Positions 1 to 5,452 of a stretch of 7,150 nucleotides of DNA are shown one piece after another. Source of the DNA: Bacteroidetes bacterium 4572_114 (GTDB lineage: Bacteria; Bacteroidota; Bacteroidia; Bacteroidales; 4484-276); assembly GCA_002254335.1 (NCBI GenBank), contig NIVA01000227.1, forward strand, positions 1 to 7,150. The letters run 5' to 3'. The notes beneath the pieces were generated by a model. That model ran no database searches. It was given only the letters and a program-made list of their open reading frames with translations, and had not been told where the DNA came from. The position numbers and the translations under genes were made by a program. Each line of letters opens with the position of its first letter. The stretch's first letter is position 1.

Positions 1-2023
1 GCCCGGGGTTGCCGTACTTTTATAGGAAATAACCCCCCGGTCTGTACCAAAAAACACCTCACCGGATTCTCCATTAATTTCAATGTCGATGATGGAATTT
101 GAATAGAGAGGGCTATTTTCTTCGGTGAAGTGGTGTATCTCTTCTGTGCCGTCGGCCGAAAGGTAAAAAACCCCGGCACGTTCGGTGCCTATCCATTTCT
201 TATTGGCCCCATCAACAGCTATGGCTGTTACTGTTTCCGATTCAAGTAAATATTGCACATAGCCGCCTACTTCCACCAATGGGCGCTGGGCATCAAAATT
301 GCCACCGGTAAAAACATTTTCGGGCGAATAAATAATCCCAATGCCTTCGTCGGTGCCTATCCAAAGTTCACCGTCAAGGTCTTGGGCAAAACTAGATACC
401 CGATTGCCCGGCAGGTCACCATTTCCGGCAACGTTGCTCAATTTTCTGGTCCCGTCATCTGTTGGGTCGCTAATGGTATTGTTATCGGTAAACACCAACA
501 ATGAATTATCGGCACGCATCATCACCCATTTTTGTCCGTAAGAATCCACCATCATTTTACCGATATCTGTGCCACTTGCACCTGAGCCTAATTGAAACGA
601 GGTCCAGTTGCCATTTGGCTCTTTTACCGAAATTAAAGAACCAGCACCTGAGTTGGCGACCCAGAGGTTGTTTTGGCTATCGAATGCCAAACCGCTAATG
701 GCTATAGCATTGGCTGCAGGCCATTTTTCAAGTGTACTGTTGCTCTCATCATAAATGGTGGTTATCTGGCCATCAATAAATTCCATTAATCCTGCCTGCC
801 GCCAAACCCCGGCAAAAACCCGGTTTGGCGATGAAGGGTCAACGGCTACACATACCACATCGCTTATCGTATCGAATGCTGCCACACCAAGATACTTATT
901 ATATGATTGCCATGATTCGTTTTCGAAAGAATACAGGCCATCTTTGTTATACAATTTACCCCAGTCACTTGAACGGCCACCGGCAGCAACCCATAATGAC
1001 CCGCCTTGTAAAGACATGTCGAATACATTGGCCGAATATGGCCCGTTGGGCTGGATAAAATCGGCACTATACTGCAATCCATTTAAATCCATCACTGTCA
1101 ATAGTGGCATCCTGGGCATTAAGATATTTCTCGCCCGGATAATAAATATTGTAAATTTTCTCGTAGGAAGTATCAAAAATCTCTACACCTCCATCGCTGG
1201 TAAGGAGGAGTTGGCCGTAAGCAACTTTTATGCTGTTCTTGGTAAAATTATTTGCCCCTGGAAAGTAGCCCCAATGCTTTGTTGTGAAATCATACAAAAA
1301 GGTGGTGTCCCTGCCATATCCTTCGTTGTAATTATTAATGACCAGGTCGCCGTTATAAAATTCTATCTCATTAAAAAATGCATTGGGATATAATCTCAGG
1401 TCAACAACCCAGCTTGAGTAATCTGCAAGATTGGGGCTGTTAATATCAGCCTTGTAGATCCCTGCCTCTGTGGCAGCAAACAACGAATCCATTCCAAAGG
1501 TAACGTCAAGCACATTAATTTGGCCACCGTCAGGGCCGATGTAATATATAGGTTCGGGAAATTCTTCATTTTCGATATCCAAGACCACAATACCAAAACC
1601 ACATGAAAGGTAGGCAAACTCATCGATGAACATAATGTTGTTAATGGTTTTGTTGCCCAAAATAGGTTTCCGCTTAATATCAGAAATGTTTACAATTGTA
1701 TTTCCTTTTATCAGGTCGATGTTGGCATTGGTGTAAGCTATTAATAGGGTCTCATAAGTCTTGTTGTAACTGATTTTACTGATCCCAATATCCGAAAGGC
1801 CATTAACTTTTGTCAGGCGGTGGATGCTGTTTTCCGTTTTATCTAAATAAAACAAACTATAAGGGGTGGCACAATAGACCAGATTGCCGGCATCGGCCAC
1901 ACCAATAGTACTACTATAAGGTAGATGGTCGCGCCACTCGCCGATGGCAATTTGCGAAAACAAAACAGAGGGTAAAAACAACAAGGTCAATAGCTGAAAC
2001 AAGTGAATGGTATGAGTTCTCAT
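1..2023 (-). pseudogene. porZ: porZ-like T9SS beta-propeller protein, frameshifted, 3' end outside window
   Basis: The start at 2023 gives a clear signal peptide (MRTHTIHLFQLLTLLFLPS..LFSQ) followed by IAIGEWRDHLPY, the characteristic opening of PorZ. The twelve codons upstream of this Met are unlikely to be used. PorZ is a surface component of the type IX secretion system that works with PorU/PorV in attaching cargo to anionic LPS; it consists of two beta-propellers and a C-terminal sorting domain. Blade-like motifs recur: SDGFKWIA, SLWVAAGG, NNLWVANSG, GELWIGTDEG, NKKWIGTERAG. The first frame stops at 1067-1069. A second minus-strand frame then stays open from about 1086 to position 1 (about 360 codons) and carries the remaining blades. 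The break lies at 1073-1089. About 680 residues are visible if it is repaired, against 760-780 in the family; the sorting domain is off the left edge. Identity is strong. Whether the frameshift is genuine is unknown. Confidence 0.85.
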
Positions 2024-2075
2024 TTTATAGATTTTAATGGCAAAAAAAATATACATCATAAACTAAAATTGGTAT

Positions 2076-2104
2076 CAAATATTGCATTTTGTCCTAATCA
2101 GCAA
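2076..2104 (-). promoter_or_regulatory. possible porZ promoter (weak match)
   Basis: On the minus strand TTG (2104-2102) is followed after 18 nt by AATATTTG (2083-2076), one base off the Bacteroidota -7 element TAnnTTTG. It lies about 52 nt upstream of the preferred porZ start at 2023. Nothing else promoter-like is visible in the AT-rich 2060-2343 gap, and no convincing terminator for the WYL gene is seen there either. Confidence 0.3.
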
Positions 2105-2343
2105 CTTAACGGATTTTGTGGCAAATTTGAACCCGGTCTAAAAAACTTTATTTTGCCGCTAATGCGCTAATGATCTTTTCTAATCATCTTATAACCATGT
2201 GTTTGAAAATAATTTCATTTTACTGATTTTCAAAAATTTCGTTTTTAAACAGGACTCATCAATTAATTATTACTAATGATGTAGATAGGGGCAAAAAAGT
2301 TGCTTTTCAATTTATCCAGATTGCCACGGTCAACCACTATTTC

Positions 2344-3093
2344 CTACAATCCGTCGTAATTGTGGCTGGCATTTCTTAAATTCCTGGCAATCCTTTTTTT
2401 TAATTTATCCGGCGAAAGCACTTTCATTCCTTCGCCAAACCCTAAAATTTCCCTCTCCAATTCAAAGTTATGCCCCTCTCCTTTGCTGCCAATCACAAAC
2501 CAACGGTTGCGGTATTCTTTTAGCAAATAGGGGTGAAAAAGTATCTTGCCCGGCCTTTTTGCCTTGAACGACTGATACCATATTTCCAATACTTCTTTTC
2601 GCCTGATGGCCTGAAAGATGATTTCAATATATTCAAGCCCCTTGAGGTTGTCATTTTTCTCGATGTCTATCACAGGTCTTAGATTATTTCGTGTTGCCGA
2701 AATTTTGTCCTCAAGCTTTTGCACCATCACCCTTAAATCCCCGAAATGAGAAAACCCTTTAAACTGCTTTAAAATTTCAGATACTTCGTTGAGTTTTTCA
2801 AGGTCTTGTGTGGTGAGCGGAATATTGGTGATGCTGTACTTAGGCTCTTCGTAAGTGTAATATTTTTTGTCAACAACTTTTATGGGTGCATTGTAACCCA
2901 GTTTGTCGCTCCTCATTAGTTGGATATCGGCCTGTACCGTTCGCCTGCTTACCCCTTTTTCAATCCCTTCATACTCGTAAAGTGCTTTGCGGCAAGCATC
3001 GATTAAATCTTCAAGTGTCCATTTACGAGACCTGTTTTGCAGGCATTGGTCAATGGTTTTGTAGCGGATAAGTGCATTCTTGTTTATTGGCAT
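2344..3093 (-). CDS. WYL-domain transcriptional regulator, internally shortened
   Basis: 249 residues. Residues 8-62 form an N-terminal helix-turn-helix region (RYKTIDQCLQN..RKWTLEDLIDACRKAL..VSRRTVQADIQLMR), as in Bacteroidota WYL regulators. Residues 155-205 are the start of the WYL domain (EVLEIWYQS, then FHPYLLKEYRNRWFVIGSKGEG). WYL domains are Sm-like sensor folds thought to bind nucleic acid or nucleotide ligands, and such regulators often control stress and defence loci. The family is usually about 330-340 residues. Here residues 205-211 (EGHNFEL) run straight into EREILGFGEGMKVLSPDKL, which normally closes the WCX region, so about 85 residues covering the end of WYL and most of WCX are missing in frame. 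It is divergent from the small transcript and the RNA/slipin/rtcB block; a palindrome in its own promoter recurs before that block. It may be crippled for ligand sensing, or be an assembly product. Confidence 0.85.
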   Translation of the reverse strand: MPINKNALIRYKTIDQCLQNRSRKWTLEDLIDACRKALYEYEGIEKGVSRRTVQADIQLMRSDKLGYNAPIKVVDKKYYTYEEPKYSITNIPLTTQDLEKLNEVSEILKQFKGFSHFGDLRVMVQKLEDKISATRNNLRPVIDIEKNDNLKGLEYIEIIFQAIRRKEVLEIWYQSFKAKRPGKILFHPYLLKEYRNRWFVIGSKGEGHNFELEREILGFGEGMKVLSPDKLKKRIARNLRNASHNYDGL

Positions 3094-3097
3094 GGTG

Positions 3098-3125
3098 CAA
3101 ATATAGAATAAATTTACATACGCAA
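3098..3125 (-). promoter_or_regulatory. WYL gene promoter; transcript leaderless or nearly so
   Basis: On the minus strand TATATTTG (3105-3098) is a perfect TAnnTTTG -7 element. TTG at 3125-3123 lies 17 nt upstream, two shorter than the usual 19, and is inside the palindromic operator. The ATG at 3093 is only 4 nt past the -7 element, so the mRNA would start at or beside the initiation codon. Confidence 0.5.
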
Positions 3126-3138
3126 TTAGAATGCGTAG
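3119..3138. promoter_or_regulatory. putative WYL-regulator operator, copy 1
   Basis: TACGCAATTAGAATGCGTAG contains inverted arms TACGCA/TGCGTA around a 7-nt centre. The identical 20 bp recurs at 3483-3502. This copy overlaps the -33 region of the WYL promoter and lies about 59 bp upstream of the -7 element of the divergent small transcript, as expected for an autoregulated operator. The dyad and the repeat are seen directly; assignment to the WYL protein is inference. Confidence 0.6.
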
Positions 3139-3173
3139 ATATTTATTATTTTTGAAAAAAATATAAGAAATAA

Positions 3174-3204
3174 TTTGGTTGTTACGAAATTGTATTTACT
3201 TTTG
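3174..3204 (+). promoter_or_regulatory. consensus Bacteroidota promoter for the small transcript
   Basis: TTTG at 3174-3177 is followed by exactly 19 nt and then TACTTTTG at 3197-3204, matching TTTG-N19-TAnnTTTG at every defined position. Transcription should begin near 3211, about 20 nt upstream of the small ORF. Confidence 0.75.
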
Positions 3205-3229
3205 CAGCGAATTTATAATTTAAACAGAT

Positions 3230-3328
3230 ATGAAATATTCAATACTAAATTTTACTGAACACCAAAATCCCTCAAAGGGAGATGATGGTACGACGTACGT
3301 CCTGGAAAGATTGCTTATGTTTCGATAA
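3230..3328 (+). CDS. small ORF (32 aa) in a short terminated transcript
   Basis: ATG at 3230 opens a 32-codon frame (MKYSILNFTEHQNPSKGDD.., ending LERLLMFR) closed by TAA at 3326-3328. I do not recognise the peptide. It shows no transmembrane segment or signal peptide. It lies exactly between a perfect promoter and a strong intrinsic terminator, so a transcript of about 170 nt (about 3211-3379) is very likely, whether or not it is translated. The same RNA holds a small hairpin (TCCCT/AGGGA, 3268-3280) and a 10-bp perfect palindrome GACGTACGTC (3292-3301), so it may instead be a regulatory RNA. Given the deletions in neighbouring genes, it could also be the first part of a lost longer gene. 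No Shine-Dalgarno site is visible. Confidence 0.4.
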   Translation: MKYSILNFTEHQNPSKGDDGTTYVLERLLMFR

Positions 3329-3348
3329 TAATAAAATCAAAATATTTC

Positions 3349-3379
3349 AAAGCCCGGGCAAAATTGTCCGGGCTTTTTT
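3349..3379 (+). terminator. strong intrinsic terminator after the small ORF
   Basis: AAAGCCCGGGC (3349-3359) pairs with GTCCGGGCTTT (3366-3376) through 11 pairs including one G-U, with loop AAAATT. A T-run extends to 3379. It ends the small transcript about 20 nt after its stop codon and separates it from the downstream RNA block. Confidence 0.9.
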
Positions 3380-3482
3380 ATTATTGGCAAAATGATAAAA
3401 CGGGATGCTTTAATAATAGAATATCAGTACTTTAATTTAACCTGAAAGAATAACCCGCAATTTTGTTGAAATAGAAATGAAT

Positions 3483-3502
3483 TACGCAATTAGAATGCGT
3501 AG
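3483..3502. promoter_or_regulatory. putative WYL-regulator operator, copy 2
   Basis: This is an exact 20-bp copy of the palindrome at 3119-3138, placed 69 bp before the tRNA-like RNA. It suggests that the WYL protein also controls the RNA-slipin-rtcB block. No coding frame explains the repeat, and its flanks differ from those of copy 1, as expected for a selected binding site rather than a recent duplication. Confidence 0.6.
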
Positions 3503-3518
3503 TAATGGGATTGTTCTG

Positions 3519-3526
3519 TATTATTG
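3519..3526 (+). promoter_or_regulatory. possible -7 element for the RNA block
   Basis: TATTATTG matches TAnnTTTG at all but one position. At normal spacing its -33 region would fall within operator copy 2 and has no good TTTG there. This would fit a promoter needing an activator bound at the palindrome. Initiation near 3533 would give a leader of roughly 40 nt before the tRNA-like RNA. Confidence 0.3.
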
Positions 3527-3570
3527 AAAATTAGTAAAGGATAAAAAGTTCTTATACAAAATTTAAATAT

Positions 3571-3772
3571 CTCCCTTTAGCTTAAAAGGAAGAGCTGCGG
3601 TAAAAGGGACGAAGCCGTGGAGTGGCGGGATTAATCCGGCCGGGGCACGCTCCCGGAAGGACAAAGTTTGCAGAAGCACCGAAATGCCAAAAGGCAAAGT
3701 AGGGAAGCGCATTTACAGCCTGCCTGGTCTGCCAAGCGGCGGATAGTCCCGGTTCGAATCCGGGGAGGGAGA
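3571..3772 (+). ncRNA. tRNA-like RNA with about 150-nt insert in place of the anticodon arm
   Basis: The ends form a complete tRNA body. The acceptor CTCCCTT (3571-3577) pairs over 7 bp with GAGGGAG (3765-3771, one U-G), followed by discriminator A. T8-A9 are followed by a D stem GCTT/GAGC around a loop containing GG (3580-3595). The T arm is CCCGG-TTCGAAT-CCGGG (3748-3764), with 3743-3747 as variable loop. No CCA is encoded. Positions 27-43 of a normal tRNA are replaced by about 146 nt (3597-3742) in which no canonical 5-bp anticodon stem closes the insert. The insert has its own helices: GCGG/CCGT (3597-3618), GGA-GTG/CAC-TCC, GGATTAATCC, CCGGG/CCCGG and TGCC-AAAA-GGCA. It is not an ordinary tRNA and I see no group I intron core. 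It may be a tRNA mimic related in concept to YrlA Y RNAs. The tRNA ends are certain; function is inference. Confidence 0.75.
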
Positions 3773-4100
3773 CTCAGAAAAGAAACACAGAAAAGATACC
3801 TTCATTGATACATAATGGTAGCTTCTAATAAAAGTGAAGTTCAAGGGGCAAGCGAATTTAATACCGGAGTTTACCCTTGTAAATGAGGACATTAAATTCG
3901 TGCAGCAACGCAGAAATTTACATTTATAGAGGTTACATAAAATATTGTGCAAATAGATATGCACTAAAAATCTTCCGTAAGGAAGCATGGGAAATGCAAA
4001 GCAAAAAAGACCTGATGAGAGTTTCTGTATAGCTCCATAGTATTGTCCCCTTTTAGGTTGCAATATGCTGCTGATTTGTGGCGTGGTTTTCCCCGCACTG
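3773..4100 (+). other. gene-free spacer with several RNA hairpins
   Basis: No credible protein is encoded; a minus-strand frame here runs into the tRNA-like T arm and is spurious. Visible hairpins on the plus strand are as follows. CGAATTTAAT (3853-3862) pairs with ATTAAATTCG (3891-3900), enclosing a symmetric 6x6 purine-rich internal loop and GTTTAC-CCTT-GTAAAT (3869-3884). GTGCA/TGCAC is at 3947-3964. CTTCC-GTAA-GGAAG with a GNRA loop is at 3972-3985. CAT-GGGAA-ATG directly follows. The stretch may be part of a longer noncoding transcript linking the two tRNA-like elements. Confidence 0.4.
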
Positions 4101-4183
4101 TGGGACAGGGTTCGACTCCCTGCATCGAAACAAGATCGATGTAGCTCAGATGGTTAGAGCAACAGACTGTTAATCTGTTAATT
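4101..4183 (+). ncRNA. permuted tRNA-Asn(GTT)-like element
   Basis: The parts of a tRNA are present in circularly permuted order. First comes a T arm CAGGG-TTCGACT-CCCTG (4106-4122). It is followed directly by acceptor 3' strand CATCGA (4123-4128), loop AACAAGA (4129-4135) and acceptor 5' strand TCGATG (4136-4141). Then come T8-A9, a D arm GCTC/GAGC with GG in its loop (4144-4160), and a perfect anticodon arm ACAGA-CTGTTAA-TCTGT (4162-4178) with anticodon GTT (Asn). No T arm with a matching acceptor strand follows downstream, and no matching 5' half lies upstream. The arrangement, with the acceptor stem capped by a loop and no free CCA end, is the one described for the tRNA-like domain of YrlA Y RNAs, which are encoded beside rtcB in some Proteobacteria. 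Unlike YrlA, an intact anticodon hairpin is kept. The alternative is two truncated tandem tRNA-Asn copies. Confidence 0.65.
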
Positions 4184-4184
4184 G

Positions 4185-4459
4185 AAAAAGCTGATCACTT
4201 GTAAAAAAGATCAAATTAAAGTGGAGCGGGCGGGCTGGTTTTTTAGTTTTTATGAAATCGGAAAACAGTCTGGCGCAGGCTTTGAAAGAGTTGGGATACC
4301 GATAAATGGCACGGCCTGATAACCGGCACTGTGATTGATTGAAAAACAGGGTTTTGCACCTGTGGTTTTTCAAAAAATCCGGTATCGCTTGTCCTGCCGA
4401 AGATTTTAGCTTAACAACACTTCCGCTTGAACCGGATGGCCAGGCCCGCAAAGCTTTTT
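4185..4459 (+). ncRNA. structured leader of slipin: nested helices, no recognisable gene
   Basis: Complementary segments are ordered as one nested fold. AAAAAGCT (4185-4192) pairs with AGCTTTTT (4452-4459). GCGGGC plus CTGG (4226-4231, 4235-4238) pairs with CCAG plus GCCCGC (4440-4449), with a GGG bulge. GCAGG (4275-4279) pairs with CCTGC (4393-4397). GATACCG (4295-4301) pairs with CGGTATC (4380-4386). TTGAAAAA-CAGG (4339-4350) pairs with CCTG..TTTTTCAA (4359-4373). All three plus frames are broken by stops. One short frame (from 4339, ending at 4485 in AFFEMSFFNP) and a 17-codon frame from 4252 look faintly protein-like, so a decayed gene is an alternative. The block directly follows the tRNA-Asn-like element and ends 37 nt before the slipin start. 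Confidence 0.4.
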
Positions 4460-4496
4460 TTGAAATGAGTTTTTTTAACCCTTAATTATATGAATT

Positions 4497-5340
4497 ATGA
4501 AACGAACAACAATTCGGGCCGGGACCGTTGGCCTGGTAATGAAAAGAGGAAATTGCCAACGGATATTGACAGAAGGGACTTACTGGACAGGGTTTTCTGA
4601 AGATGTTATGATCTACGACATGGCCCAGTCATTCGAACCTACAATTGCGCTTAACCTTTTGCTGAGGAACGAAACCCTTGCCGAAATGCTAACAATTGTT
4701 GATGTTAAAGACAATGAAATTGCCGTACATTTTGCAGATGGCATTTACAAAGATGTTTTGGAAGCTGGCAAATACGCATTCTGGAAAGGTTTGATAGATA
4801 ACACCTTTGAAACATATAACCTTGATGGGATTGAAATACCGGAAGGAAACATCCGCAACATTTTATCTAAACCAGAAGTGGTTCAATTTATTAAAGTCCA
4901 GGTTGTTGAATCTTACGAAAAAGGGTTGATGTTTGTTGACGGAAAATTTGTAAGAATTGTTGGCCGAAAAGGAAACCATCTCGGGCCAGGTGCTTGAAAC
5001 GATAACCGCTAAAGCTGCACAGCTTGGGATAGAAGTATCAGAATGTGGTATCCGCGACATTATCCTTCCTGGCGAAATCAGGGAAATAATGAACAGGGTT
5101 TTGGTGGCACAGAAAAAAGCCGAAGCCAACATGATTACCCGGCGTGAAGAAACAGCTTCTACCAGGAGCTTGCTCAACACGGCCAAATTAATGGAAGACA
5201 ACGCTATGTTGTGGAAAATGAAGGAAATGGAATACGTTGAAAAAATTGCAGAAAAAATCAACAACATTTCTATTTCCGGCAGCGACCGGGTTGTTGACCA
5301 ACTTAAACAAATCTTTACGACCGGAAGACAAATTGATTGA
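4497..5340 (+). pseudogene. slipin (SPFH/band-7 family), internally deleted and frameshifted
   Basis: The first frame from ATG 4497 encodes the slipin N-terminus (MKRTTIRAGTVGLVMKRGN, LTEGTYWTGFSEDVMIYDMA, FWKGLID, VVESYEKGLMFVDGKFVRIV). It leaves the family pattern at about 4962 and stops at 4997. A different frame carries the C-terminal part (ELLAEKETISGQVLETITAKA, ECGIRDIILPGEI, EIMNRVLVAQKKAEANM, RREETASTRSLLNTAKLM) and ends at 5340. Bacteroidota slipins are about 370 residues; roughly 105 residues (the core of the SPFH domain) are absent between VRIV and LLAEKE, and the loss is out of frame. The junction is GAATTGTTG (4954-4962), which reads naturally as R-I-V in the first frame and E-L-L in the second, so the loss probably occurred between two copies of this 9-mer. 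Slipins are stomatin-like membrane-microdomain proteins. Their role beside RtcB is unknown, but the pairing is recurrent. As written no full product can be made. Confidence 0.85.
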
Positions 5341-5392
5341 TGGGTTGTATTGATGTGTGGTTAAATTAAAATCACTGAGTTTACAATTATGT

Positions 5393-5435
5393 AAGTTACA
5401 GGCTGCCTGCCCTTACAGCCGGCAGTTTGTAACTT
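5393..5435 (+). other. 15-bp intercistronic RNA hairpin before rtcB
   Basis: AAGTTACAGGCTGCC (5393-5407) pairs with GGCAGTTTGTAACTT (5421-5435) over 15 pairs, two of them adjacent G-U, with a 13-nt loop. A competing inner pairing GGCTG/CAGCC (5401-5405, 5416-5420) is possible. The G-U pairs suggest an RNA structure rather than a DNA operator. It ends 17 nt before the rtcB ATG and has no T-run, so it is not a terminator. It could control rtcB translation, mRNA stability or processing. Confidence 0.6.
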
Positions 5436-5452
5436 CTTTAAAAATTAGAAAA

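Noticed and set aside
1073..1090. Programmed frameshifting at TTTAAAT in porZ
   Set aside because: The needed shift is +1, whereas this heptamer in the required phase would serve -1 slippage; collapse of the 17-bp repeat explains the family motif better.
755..1393. 212-codon plus-strand frame opposite porZ
   Set aside because: Antisense shadow of the porZ propeller region, with no recognisable domain; the minus frames carry the blade motifs.
2060..2343. Intergenic stretch between porZ and the WYL gene searched for a small gene or terminator
   Set aside because: Only a weak dyad (CATCA..TGATG near 2256-2280) and AT-rich sequence; no convincing ORF, RNA or terminator.
3597..3742. Insert of the tRNA-like RNA as a group I intron or an RNase P RNA piece
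   Set aside because: GCGGTAA and ATAGTCC echo conserved bits, but there is no P7/P3 core and no exon ends rebuild an anticodon stem.
4010..4035. CTGATGAG, reminiscent of a hammerhead ribozyme core
   Set aside because: No GAAA box follows at a suitable distance on the same strand and no flanking stems close the core.
3713..4063. 116-codon minus-strand frame over the tRNA-like region
   Set aside because: Its C-terminus (PDSNRDYPP) is the typical false translation of a T arm read backwards; the rest is low-quality.
4339..4415. Resemblance of one plus-strand frame (KTGFCTCGFSKNP) to the start of a CDGSH iron-sulfur motif
   Set aside because: The defining CDGSH segment does not follow, the frame is stopped on both sides, and the same bases form a strong hairpin.
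4170..4451. 93-codon minus-strand frame before slipin
   Set aside because: No family resemblance; it overlaps the helices and broken plus-strand frames, so it is probably chance.
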